DNA from: Treponema sp.
GTDB taxonomy: Bacteria; Spirochaetota; Spirochaetia; Treponematales; Treponemataceae
Length of the DNA stretch: 64,000 nucleotides
Reading direction: 5' to 3'
Assembly (NCBI GenBank): GCA_017553635.1
Contig: JAFZKN010000021.1
Coordinates: 124,001-188,000 of the forward strand
Shown one piece after another: positions 1 through 8,082 of the stretch. The first letter of the stretch is position 1. Every line of letters starts with the position of its first letter. Below the pieces are notes generated by a model. The model saw only the letters and a list, made by a program, of their open reading frames with translations, had not been told where the DNA came from and did not search any database. The position numbers and the translations under genes are program-made.

Positions 1-985
1 AAAGCAATACCCAGTCTCCGTTTGCATCAGGGAATGCAGTACCAAAGCGGTCAGAGTCAGGGTCAGTTGCCATTACACAGTCTGCCTTTTCTTTTTTACC
101 AAGTTCAACTGCGAGAGTTAAAGCAGGTTTTTCTTCCGGGTTTGGTTTTTCTACAGTAGGGAAGTTGCCGTCCGGTTCTCTCTGTTCTGGAACTGTAATT
201 ACTTTAAGTCCAAGATCACCTAAAACTTTTTCTACGTGCATTGCACCTGTTCCGTGGAGAGGTGTGTAAACGATTTTAACTTCGCCTGCTTTTTCTTTTA
301 TGAGTTCAGGGCGGAAAAGCTGTGCTTTACACATTGCCCAGAATTTTTCGTCAATTTCTTTATCGATTATTTTTAATGTTCCGTTTTTGAGCGCTTCATC
401 TTTTGAAATTGTTTTAACTTCTTTTACGGCATTTACTTCCCTGATGATTCCAACATCGTGCGGTTCGATAACCTGTGCACCGTCGTTCCAGTATGCCTTG
501 TAACCGTTATACATTCTCGGGTTGTGAGATGCTGTTACTACAACACCTGTGTCGGCTTTAAGTTCTCGGATTGCAAATGAAAGCTCAGGAGTAGGTCTGA
601 GGCCGGAAAAGAGATAGGCTTTAATTCCGTTTGCGGCAAAGATTAAAGCTGTAGCTTCTGCAAATACATCAGAGTTAAGGCGGCTGTCATAAGCAACAAC
701 TGCACTTAATGTACCTGCTTTTGCTTTTTCAGGAAATGCTTTAATTACATAGTTTGCAAGTCCCTGTGTTGCCTGATTTATTTCGAGTGTGTTCATGCGG
801 TTTGTTCCGCCACCCATAATACCGCGCAGCCCTCCTGTACCAAACTCAAGTGTCTGGTAAAATCTGTCTTCGAGTTCTGTCCAGTCTTCTTTTGCTATTA
901 ATTCTTCAACTTCTTTGCTGAATCTTGTGTCTTTTTCGTTTGCAATATAATCTTTTGCTCTTTTTAAGATTTCTTCTTTTTCCAT
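1..985 (-). CDS. Phosphohexomutase (phosphoglucomutase/phosphomannomutase family), 3' end outside window
   Basis: Interconverts hexose 1- and 6-phosphates through a phosphoserine intermediate in the cytoplasm. The first 328 residues are present and the rest runs off the left edge. Visible motifs: the phosphoserine loop TASHNPRMYNGYK near residue 150 and the metal loop DPDSDRFG near the truncated end. The N-terminus, with ELEDRFYQTLEFGTGGLRG, is typical of the long PGM2-like members of the family, which act on glucose- or pentose-phosphates. The ATG start is preceded by AAAGGAG. It lies 17 nt downstream of a second, more divergent mutase on the same strand and is probably co-transcribed. The exact substrate cannot be read from sequence. 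Confidence 0.93.
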   Translation of the reverse strand, partial: MEKEEILKRAKDYIANEKDTRFSKEVEELIAKEDWTELEDRFYQTLEFGTGGLRGIMGGGTNRMNTLEINQATQGLANYVIKAFPEKAKAGTLSAVVAYDSRLNSDVFAEATALIFAANGIKAYLFSGLRPTPELSFAIRELKADTGVVVTASHNPRMYNGYKAYWNDGAQVIEPHDVGIIREVNAVKEVKTISKDEALKNGTLKIIDKEIDEKFWAMCKAQLFRPELIKEKAGEVKIVYTPLHGTGAMHVEKVLGDLGLKVITVPEQREPDGNFPTVEKPNPEEKPALTLAVELGKKEKADCVMATDPDSDRFGTAFPDANGDWVLL

Positions 986-1002
986 AATTATACTCCTTTA
1001 AT

Positions 1003-2817
1003 CTATTTGTCTGCTTCTAAAATAAGTTTTATTTCCCATTCAAGAAGTTCTTTTTCCTTTTCTGCGTTGTCTCCCTTTACATCGCACATAATGCGGAAAA
1101 CGCTTTCTGTTCCAGAGCCCCTCATCCAGATGAATGCTGCAGGATTTTCTGCATCTTTTTCATAAAGTTCAATTTTCAAGCCGCCTTTGGCACTTTTAGA
1201 AAAATCATCTTTTTCTTCACGTTCAGTCGTACCGTTAGTCAATATACATTTATATGACGAAATGCCGTATTTATTCAATAAGCCTGAGGCACCTTCGTTC
1301 CATGATTTTTCAAATACTTTCTGAAACTTCCCTTTTAAGAGAGCGTGATCTTCTGTCTTTATCTTTAATACAGCTCGTGGTTCTGAAACTCCAGTTGTCG
1401 TATAGCGCGGAAGTGTTTCCATTATATCACAGAGAGAAAAATCTTCTTTATATTTTTCTTCCTGACCGGAAAGACTGCACCAGATGTGAAAAAGTCCGGG
1501 CTTTACTTTTGCGCTTGCAGAAATTTCGTCGCGGATTGTAAGAAGCTTTATGAATGCAAAAATCGTGTTTATAGGGTCGCGTACGCTTGAAGGGAACGTT
1601 ATTGTTCCTCCATTTGAGCCTTCTCCCAGTATACGTACGGTGTATCCCTGTTTACGTGCAAGGCGTGCAGTGTTTACGACATTTGCTTCTCCAACTTCGC
1701 CGCGGAATACTTTTGCATTAAAGCAGCCTGCAATTTCGTTTATGCGCATGGAAGTAGGGCAGTTTACGGCAACTGCCGGTTTATAGTCTTTATCGCCGCA
1801 ATTAAGCCAGTGGGAAAACGCAAGCTCTGCAAGTACAGAAAGAGAAAATACTTCCTGGGCTTTTAATATTTCTGCTTTGTGTGTTTTTTCGTTCCAGTAA
1901 ACGATGTTTCCTCTGTCACCGTCGCAGTCGGGCATATAGCCTAAAACGGCATCTTCTGTTCCTGCTTTCTGGAGTTCTTCCATACGGCGTGCACAGTAAA
2001 CAAGGTTTTCCGGTTCAGGAATTATTTCGTGAACAATTTTTCCCGGTGTGTCGTTGAACGGATAAAAGTTTATGTTGTTTTCTGCAAAAAATGTTCTGTC
2101 GATAGAAAGAGTTCGTGCTGAACCGTTCATATCGCATACTATACCTATTGATTTTGTTTTAATGTTTTCTTTTAACTTGTCAAAGAAACTGTTTTGGAGC
2201 GGGATGTTTGCAAGTGAAGAAATTACTTTTTTAGAAAAAGCCTTGTAGGTTTCGAGTGCTTCTGATTTTGTCGAGACAGATTCAGAATAAACCCAGTCGA
2301 GCTCGCTGCCATTTATGGAAAGATATTTTTTTTCAATTTTTTCGAGGAATGATGCATCACGGCATTTTAGATTGAACTCGTCAATTAAAACTGCATTTTC
2401 CTGTGCATTTAAAACACCGCCGTCATTAAGGCCAAATTTGATTCCGTTATGTCCGACAGGATTGTGACTTGCGGAAATGTAGATAAAGCCGTCAAAGAGT
2501 TTAGAATATGCCATGATTTCCGGAGCAGCAATTATTCCCGTGTATTTTACCAGAACCTTTTCTTTTAAAAGAGTTTTGATTACAGCGTTTGCTATTGAAG
2601 GTCCTGTAGGACGTGTATCTATTCCGATTACAATTGCCGGAGTTTTTTTAGATGTTTTCTGTTTAACATATTCAGAAAAAACAAAGGCAGCGATAGAACT
2701 TATGTAAGTATTTTCTGTACCGATTTCTGCTGTTTCGTCTCTTTCATCAGAAGAAATTGCAAAAACTTTTCTCCATCCAGATGCAGAAAGAATCATGTTG
2801 TGGTTAATGTTTGTCAT
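1003..2817 (-). CDS. Phosphohexomutase-like protein, divergent paralogue (604 aa)
   Basis: Second alpha-D-phosphohexomutase-family protein. Active-site elements are intact: phosphoserine loop SASHNPVGHNGIKFG, metal loop DCDGDRGN, sugar-binding loop GEGSNGGT and the C-terminal phosphate loop RGSGTE. At 604 residues it is longer than usual, and it differs strongly from its neighbour, so the two probably have different substrates (for example glucose-1-P versus mannose-1-P or another sugar). The ATG start follows an AGGA element. It lies in a minus-strand run with the M23-like gene upstream (37-nt gap) and the partial mutase downstream (17-nt gap). Confidence 0.9.
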   Translation of the reverse strand: MTNINHNMILSASGWRKVFAISSDERDETAEIGTENTYISSIAAFVFSEYVKQKTSKKTPAIVIGIDTRPTGPSIANAVIKTLLKEKVLVKYTGIIAAPEIMAYSKLFDGFIYISASHNPVGHNGIKFGLNDGGVLNAQENAVLIDEFNLKCRDASFLEKIEKKYLSINGSELDWVYSESVSTKSEALETYKAFSKKVISSLANIPLQNSFFDKLKENIKTKSIGIVCDMNGSARTLSIDRTFFAENNINFYPFNDTPGKIVHEIIPEPENLVYCARRMEELQKAGTEDAVLGYMPDCDGDRGNIVYWNEKTHKAEILKAQEVFSLSVLAELAFSHWLNCGDKDYKPAVAVNCPTSMRINEIAGCFNAKVFRGEVGEANVVNTARLARKQGYTVRILGEGSNGGTITFPSSVRDPINTIFAFIKLLTIRDEISASAKVKPGLFHIWCSLSGQEEKYKEDFSLCDIMETLPRYTTTGVSEPRAVLKIKTEDHALLKGKFQKVFEKSWNEGASGLLNKYGISSYKCILTNGTTEREEKDDFSKSAKGGLKIELYEKDAENPAAFIWMRGSGTESVFRIMCDVKGDNAEKEKELLEWEIKLILEADK

Positions 2818-2854
2818 ATTCCTGTTTTACACTCCCTCTCTTTTTCAAAAGAAA

Positions 2855-3736
2855 TTAGAAAACCGTAAGGTTATATACTCTGGATCTTTCGTTTCCGGAA
2901 AAGTCCGTTACGATAAGTGAGATTGTGTCTTTACCGTGAGGAAGATAGATTTCGCCCATCAGCATAAGCTCATCATCCGGATACAGCTCTGAAGCTCTGT
3001 AAAGAAGCTGGCCTTGAATTGCAAGTTCATTTTCTTCGAGTTTAATCGTATCAAATGTAAGCCGTTCTGATTCTGCACCGTTTACGAGAACAGAAGTTTT
3101 GTATGGAACGGCCTTTGACTGTCTTTTTCTGAATACTTTATAGAATCCTGCAGGAATGTTTTTCTGTGTATCAAGTTCGTAGAATTTTCCAAATTTATTC
3201 TGAAGCGAGATTCCTGTGATTGTAAGGTTTTCTTCTTTACCGATTCGAGGCATAAGAATTAATGGATTTACATAAGTTTTGTTTTTTGTATCGATAATCT
3301 GAAATTCGAGAAACGATTCTGTTTCCTGCCATGCAGAGTTTCCGGTTGTCGAAAGTTCTGTTCCTTCTGCAACCGTTCTTGTTTTAAAAAGCTGTGGATT
3401 AAGTTCATCGGTATCGAGGTTTCCGTAAACTGTCATAAGAGAATCCGGATGTGATATGATTACTGCAGTTCCCAGCGTTGATTCAAACCAGTTAAAACCG
3501 TCTTCGTGTTCTGTGATTATTGCAGAAACGATTCCTCTGTCGGTTGCTTTTGCTGTCTCTGACTCTGAAAAGATAAGGGAATTTGAAATTGTCGACTGTC
3601 TTTTCTGTCCGAAGAACGAAGAAAACTTTTCTGCAGAAACATCTTCCTGCGGCCATTCAAAAGTAAACAGAGGGATAAGTACAGAAAAAGTGCAGAAAAA
3701 ACCGAGGATTATTTTTTTTAGTACATTGATTTTCAT
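2855..3736 (-). CDS. Exported M23-like (LytM fold) protein, catalytic site degenerate
   Basis: 293 residues with an N-terminal hydrophobic export segment (about residues 7-25). The middle resembles an M23/LytM peptidoglycan endopeptidase core: a strand GIVSAIITEHED, then TAVIISHPDSLMTVYGNLD. In active M23 enzymes this last stretch reads roughly H-G-x-Y-x-S-x-Y-x-H-L. Here the terminal HxH-type histidine is replaced by YGNLD, so zinc-dependent hydrolysis is unlikely. Such pseudo-enzymes often act as amidase activators (EnvC/NlpD type), which is an inference here. The C-terminal ~100 residues are beta-rich without a recognised family. It starts 10 nt after the upstream gene, on the same strand. 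Confidence 0.7.
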   Translation of the reverse strand: MKINVLKKIILGFFCTFSVLIPLFTFEWPQEDVSAEKFSSFFGQKRQSTISNSLIFSESETAKATDRGIVSAIITEHEDGFNWFESTLGTAVIISHPDSLMTVYGNLDTDELNPQLFKTRTVAEGTELSTTGNSAWQETESFLEFQIIDTKNKTYVNPLILMPRIGKEENLTITGISLQNKFGKFYELDTQKNIPAGFYKVFRKRQSKAVPYKTSVLVNGAESERLTFDTIKLEENELAIQGQLLYRASELYPDDELMLMGEIYLPHGKDTISLIVTDFSGNERSRVYNLTVF

Positions 3737-3746
3737 TTTTTCCGTC

Positions 3747-4823
3747 CTATTCCTTTGAGATTATTAGTTTTGAAATCTTATCGTCTTTTCCGATAAAGAG
3801 TGAGTTTTCATCTGTAAGTATGAATGCAGAATTTCCCCAGAAAGAAAAACTTCCTGTTTTATGCTTCTGCTGTTCGATAATCGAAACAGTGTATTTATTT
3901 AAACCGTTGTCCTTTTCTTTTGAAAGAACAAAGAGACTGTTACCAACCGGAGATTCCTGAATATCAAGAACTCTTCCCGGAATGTTTATGTGTGAATATT
4001 TATAAGTCCCTGTGTCAACGATTCCGAGACCTGTTGCGTCATTGTAGTAAACTTTAGATTCATCTTTACTGAACGATACGTAAACCTGATTTATCATGCT
4101 CGAATTGAGGTAGTGGTGGAATACGATTTTATTATGGTAATTTTCTGCCTTGTAAAGAACAAAGCGCTGTTTGTCCTGACCGCTTACACATGCAAAATAA
4201 TTTCCACGGCTTGATATATTTGCACCGAGAATAGTTTCGTAGTCACTTCCTCCCGGTACAATTGTATCTATAAGCTTGAAATTTGAATCAAAAAGGTAAA
4301 GTGTTCCGTCTGCAAAGCCTGCAATTGTTCCTGATGGGTTTGAATTGAACGCTGTTACAGGACTTGTATGCTCGTAGCGTGCGATTGTCTGGCTGTTCAA
4401 GCCTTTGAGTTCAAAGCCGGCTCCACCCGGAAGCATTAAAAAGACTTTATCGTCTGAAATATATGGAAATCCGCCTTCGTAAATAGTTCCGACAGCGTTT
4501 CCTTTGGTATCAAGTATGCTTAATTCTTTGGAATCCTGTGTGTATGTGCATAAAAAATGTCTGCTTACAGTTGCTTTATATAGAAAGTTTTTTAGAAGTG
4601 CTATTTTGCCTTCGTGTGTAAAAAAACCTGCATTCTGGCCGAGTTTGAATGGAAGAACGTCGAGAGAGCTCTCTGTAGAAAGGTTTTCTTCCTTTATTTC
4701 TGTTGTCCACTGGGGAGTAAGCTGAATTTCAGTAGGAAGGGGCTTATAACAGATGATGATATAGGCAAAAAATGCAATAAAAATTAATAGTGTCGCTGCA
4801 GAAACATTTTTCTTGTTTTTCAT
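3747..4823 (-). CDS. Membrane-anchored beta-propeller-like protein of unknown function
   Basis: 358 residues with an N-terminal signal anchor (about residues 8-28), then an exported domain of short beta-strand repeats such as DGTLYLFDSNFKLIDTI, reminiscent of a WD40/NHL propeller. No catalytic motif was seen and no family was recognised with confidence. It is the first gene of a minus-strand run that continues into the M23-like protein and two phosphohexomutases, which suggests a cell-envelope role by association only. There is no Shine-Dalgarno sequence before the ATG. A -35/-10 pair ends 6 nt from the start, so the mRNA may be leaderless. Confidence 0.6.
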   Translation of the reverse strand: MKNKKNVSAATLLIFIAFFAYIIICYKPLPTEIQLTPQWTTEIKEENLSTESSLDVLPFKLGQNAGFFTHEGKIALLKNFLYKATVSRHFLCTYTQDSKELSILDTKGNAVGTIYEGGFPYISDDKVFLMLPGGAGFELKGLNSQTIARYEHTSPVTAFNSNPSGTIAGFADGTLYLFDSNFKLIDTIVPGGSDYETILGANISSRGNYFACVSGQDKQRFVLYKAENYHNKIVFHHYLNSSMINQVYVSFSKDESKVYYNDATGLGIVDTGTYKYSHINIPGRVLDIQESPVGNSLFVLSKEKDNGLNKYTVSIIEQQKHKTGSFSFWGNSAFILTDENSLFIGKDDKISKLIISKE

Positions 4824-4829
4824 AAAAAT

Positions 4830-4858
4830 ATGATATAATTATAGGAAACAACTGTCAA
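4830..4858 (-). promoter_or_regulatory. Sigma-70-type promoter, predicted leaderless start for the propeller gene
   Basis: On the minus strand: TTGACA (4858-4853), 17-bp spacer, TATCAT (4835-4830), then 6 nt to the ATG at 4823. Transcription would begin at or next to the start codon. A plus-strand TATAAT at 4834-4839 overlaps it and could serve the divergent chemoreceptor gene, but that one has no good -35. Confidence 0.6.
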
Positions 4859-4893
4859 TAAAGGATGAGAATTTTATAATCAGAAGAGGGCTT

Positions 4894-6654
4894 ATGAGCA
4901 GGAAAAACGTTAAAAAAAAGGTAAAGATCTATTCGATAGTTTTTATAACTGTCGTTTTTGTTGCATCTGTGTGTACATGTATCTTTTTCAGCAAGGCGTC
5001 AAACAAAAGAAAGGTTCGCGCCCAGCTTGAACAGATTGCAAGCCGTAAAAACCTGGAATTTCAGGCAAACTTAAACAGTCAGATTACCCTGGCACTTCAG
5101 ATGTGCCGTTCACCGGTTGTAATAGATTATTTTATGGATCCGGAAGATAAAGAACTTGAAGCGCAGGCTGTAAAGGAAATTGCAGCTTATCAGGATTCGT
5201 TTCTCGGAAAGACATCGTTCTGGGCAAACAATAAAGACCTTAAATTTTATTCAGACTTAAAATATTCTTATACGATTGATCCTGAAAATCCGGGCGATTA
5301 CTGGTACAAGATGACGGTTTTTGAAACGGATGTTTACAATTTTAATATCAATTATAATCCGGAACTTAACAAGACCATGCTCTGGTTAAATGTTGTAGTT
5401 CGTGATAAAGACGGAAATCCGATCGGTATGGCTGGAACAGGTATTCCTCTTACAGAGTTTATAAATGAAATGTATAAGGATATGCCTGAAAAAGTTCAGA
5501 TGTATCTTTATAATGATAATCTGGAAATTACCGGTGCAAAGGATTCTTCAATTCTTGCAGATAAGATTTCTATAAGTAAATATTATAAAAACATTACAAA
5601 AAATAATGCTCTCTGTAATACTCTTACAAATTACAGCGAGCCAAATGGTGAATTTGTTTTAACGCCGATTAAGGTTATCGGATGGAACCTTCTTCTGTTT
5701 TCGCCGTCAGGATTTTCGGATTACTTTACAAAAGATGGAATTATGCTTGCACTTGTCATGATTGGTCTTTCGTTAGTAATTATGGCGGTTTATTCCCTTC
5801 TTATCAAACATATTCTCAAAGATACGACAGTTCATCTTATGAGTACGGAAGAAAAAGCCGGTTCTCAAGTTGAAGTAATGGATCAGGTAAGTTCAACCAT
5901 AAAAGAAAATGTTGAATATCTTGAATCGTTTGGAAATCTTATCGATTGTCAGATTAAACAGATTGCAACTTCTGTTGATAATACTACAGAACTTATGACG
6001 GATCTCGAAGCGATGAATGTCCTTAGAAAAGATTCAATTGAAAGTACAAATGATTTAAATGAAAGCTCATCAAAAGGAAATCAGCATATTACAAACATTA
6101 CGGAAAAAATCGATGAGCTTAATGAATGTACAAAACGTTTGAGTTCTGCAAACGAACTTATTGCAGGAATTACCTCTAAGACAAATCTTCTTGCAATGAA
6201 TGCATCAATCGAAGCAAGTCATGCAGGCGAGCAGGGTAAAGGATTTGCAGTTGTTGCAAAAGAAATCCGTGCACTTGCAGAAAAAAGCCGCATGCAGCAG
6301 CAGGATGTAAGACGGGCAATCGATGACATTAATCAGATGGTTTCAGAAATGGTGCAGTATTCACAGACTGCAAAAACATCGTTTGAAGAAATTGTATCAA
6401 ATATACAGCGCGTTCAGAGTAACTTTCTTAATATGTCTGACAAGCTCGAAAGTGAAGCTTCTCTGGTGCAGACAATTTCTGCAAATCTTCAGAGCGTAAC
6501 AACTTCAAGCCAAAAAATAATTTTAAGTTTTGACGAAATGAAACAGTCTAATCAGCTTGTAAATAATGAAATCCAAAGTGCATTAGACAGTTCAAATCAG
6601 TTCCTGTTAACAACAGATGATTTATTAAAGACAATGGGGGATAAAGACGAATGA
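4894..6654 (+). CDS. Methyl-accepting chemotaxis protein (Cache-type sensor, no obvious HAMP)
   Basis: 586-residue chemoreceptor. TM1 is at about residues 9-30; a periplasmic sensor region of ~250 residues follows (Cache-like, with WANNKDLKFYSD and MAGTGIPLTEF); TM2 is at about 283-303. The cytoplasmic part holds a recognisable signalling hairpin, AGITSKTNLLAMNASIEAS followed by GEQGKGFAVVAKEIRALAE, which contacts CheA/CheW. Between TM2 and the helical bundle I do not see a normal HAMP domain, only a short linker (DTTVHLMSTEEK). The start follows GAAGAGGG. It overlaps the FHA gene by 4 nt (ATGA), so the two are translationally coupled; this ties the receptor to the kinase/phosphatase cassette downstream. 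Confidence 0.93.
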   Translation: MSRKNVKKKVKIYSIVFITVVFVASVCTCIFFSKASNKRKVRAQLEQIASRKNLEFQANLNSQITLALQMCRSPVVIDYFMDPEDKELEAQAVKEIAAYQDSFLGKTSFWANNKDLKFYSDLKYSYTIDPENPGDYWYKMTVFETDVYNFNINYNPELNKTMLWLNVVVRDKDGNPIGMAGTGIPLTEFINEMYKDMPEKVQMYLYNDNLEITGAKDSSILADKISISKYYKNITKNNALCNTLTNYSEPNGEFVLTPIKVIGWNLLLFSPSGFSDYFTKDGIMLALVMIGLSLVIMAVYSLLIKHILKDTTVHLMSTEEKAGSQVEVMDQVSSTIKENVEYLESFGNLIDCQIKQIATSVDNTTELMTDLEAMNVLRKDSIESTNDLNESSSKGNQHITNITEKIDELNECTKRLSSANELIAGITSKTNLLAMNASIEASHAGEQGKGFAVVAKEIRALAEKSRMQQQDVRRAIDDINQMVSEMVQYSQTAKTSFEEIVSNIQRVQSNFLNMSDKLESEASLVQTISANLQSVTTSSQKIILSFDEMKQSNQLVNNEIQSALDSSNQFLLTTDDLLKTMGDKDE

Positions 6655-6998
6655 GTGGAGATTCAACAATTTTAACTGACAGCCCGGTAGGAAAGCATAT
6701 TGATGCAATTTCTAATCCTGGAAATCTTTCTTATCTTTTATTTGATAAGAAAAAAATTCAGCTTGTAGAAAAGATTACAATAGGTCGTGAAAACGATAAC
6801 AGTGTAGTAATCGACAATAAGCTTGCCAGCCGCCATCATGCGATTATTCAGAAAATACGTGATGATTATTTTTTAAAAGATGAGGAATCTACAAACGGAA
6901 CTCTTCTTAACGGTGTAAAAATTCCATCTGGAAAATACGTTAAACTTAATCATGGAGACAAAATTACAATAGGCAGTGCCAATATTGTATTTTCGTGA
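6651..6998 (+). CDS. FHA-domain protein (phosphothreonine reader)
   Basis: 115 residues, essentially one FHA domain with a short N-terminal tail. The hallmark residues are present: TIGRENDN (GR loop), SRHHA (Ser/His loop) and STNGTLLNG (NG turn). FHA domains bind phosphothreonine peptides, commonly the tails of Hanks-type kinases. Its ATG lies inside the stop region of the chemoreceptor gene (ATGA overlap), and a PPP-like phosphatase and a Ser/Thr kinase follow. It is therefore the natural reader in a writer/eraser/reader set. The N-terminal tail has several Ser/Thr (DSTILTDSP) that could themselves be phosphorylated; this is inference. Confidence 0.92.
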   Translation: MSGDSTILTDSPVGKHIDAISNPGNLSYLLFDKKKIQLVEKITIGRENDNSVVIDNKLASRHHAIIQKIRDDYFLKDEESTNGTLLNGVKIPSGKYVKLNHGDKITIGSANIVFS

Positions 6999-7036
6999 TT
7001 TTGTTTATGCAAAATTAAAAAAGAAGGAATTTTCGA

Positions 7037-8062
7037 TTGCTTAATAAAATTCCACATGAAAAAAAAGAAATTCTCGAAATAATAAAGGGGCTTTCCGACT
7101 TGAAAACGATTGCGGAAAGTGAAGATCTTCTTTTTGTGAGCAGAGAAGCCGTAAGGGTTCTTAAAAATGAGATTACGGATTATAGAAAAACTGTCTCAGA
7201 AATTGATGAAATTCCAGGCGGATTGATTGATTTTACACATAAATGTGATGCGGATGTCGTAGTTGTCCCGGATTTACACGCCCGGAAAGGCTTGATTTAT
7301 GCCCTTTTAACCCATATCCTTCCTGACGGGAAAAGTGTTTTTGATTGTCTTTGTGATAATTCAATATCAGTCATTTTTTTGGGAGATATTCTTCATTCAG
7401 AAAGCCAGAAAAAAGACAGATGGTGCAGTTCGTACGAAAAATATCTTAAGGGTGATGTTTTAAACGAAGAGATGACAGAAGAAATGATTGACGGGCTTTC
7501 GACTTTGATGCAGGTAATGCTTTTAAAATCTTCGTTTCCGGAGAAGGTTCACTGTTTAAAGGGAAATCACGAAAATATAAAAAACGAAAACAGCAGCGGA
7601 AATTTTGCCTTTAGAAAATTTGTTGATGAAGGAAATATGGTTCATGATTTTATGATGGAAAAATACGGTGAAGAAGTTGTTGAAGAAATTTATAAATTTG
7701 AACTGCTTCTTCCTGTTGCTGCAGTGTTTGATAATCTGATTATTTCGCATGCTGAACCTTTAAAACCATATTCACGTGAAGAAATAATTGATTCTGTTTT
7801 GACAGGCAGCACTGTTTTCGGGCTTACATGGACATCGAATGACGAAGCGGAAAATGACAGTGCGGAAAAAATGTTTAAAATTCTCTGTGTTGATAATGGA
7901 ATTGAAAAAAAATACATAACAGGTCATCGTCCTGTAAAAGGAAAATTTAACCTGAGGCAGGACGGTAATGTTGTGCAGATTCATAATCCGAAACGGATGC
8001 AGATTGCATTTATAAAAAAAGGTGAGGGATTTGATCCGGACAGTGATATCTACGAATTGTAA
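7037..8062 (+). CDS. Calcineurin-like (PPP-type) metallophosphoesterase, TTG start
   Basis: 341 residues. Metal-binding motifs appear in family order: PDLHA (around D79/H81; equivalent to GDxHG), LGDILH (G116-D117; equivalent to GDxxDRG), GNHEN (N177-H178-E179), a late SHAEP and GHRP. This matches a protein-phosphatase-like (PPP/bis-ABC) calcineurin fold with two metal ions. The start is TTG after AAGAAGGA; there is no upstream ATG in frame. It sits between an FHA gene and a Ser/Thr kinase gene, which makes a phosphoprotein phosphatase the most economical reading. A nucleotide or diadenosine-tetraphosphate hydrolase remains possible. Confidence 0.82.
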   Translation: MLNKIPHEKKEILEIIKGLSDLKTIAESEDLLFVSREAVRVLKNEITDYRKTVSEIDEIPGGLIDFTHKCDADVVVVPDLHARKGLIYALLTHILPDGKSVFDCLCDNSISVIFLGDILHSESQKKDRWCSSYEKYLKGDVLNEEMTEEMIDGLSTLMQVMLLKSSFPEKVHCLKGNHENIKNENSSGNFAFRKFVDEGNMVHDFMMEKYGEEVVEEIYKFELLLPVAAVFDNLIISHAEPLKPYSREEIIDSVLTGSTVFGLTWTSNDEAENDSAEKMFKILCVDNGIEKKYITGHRPVKGKFNLRQDGNVVQIHNPKRMQIAFIKKGEGFDPDSDIYEL

Positions 8063-8082
8063 AAAGTTTACAGGAGAAAAAT

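Noticed and set aside
300..503. Plus-strand ORF inside the partial phosphohexomutase
   Set aside because: Antisense shadow of a well-supported gene.
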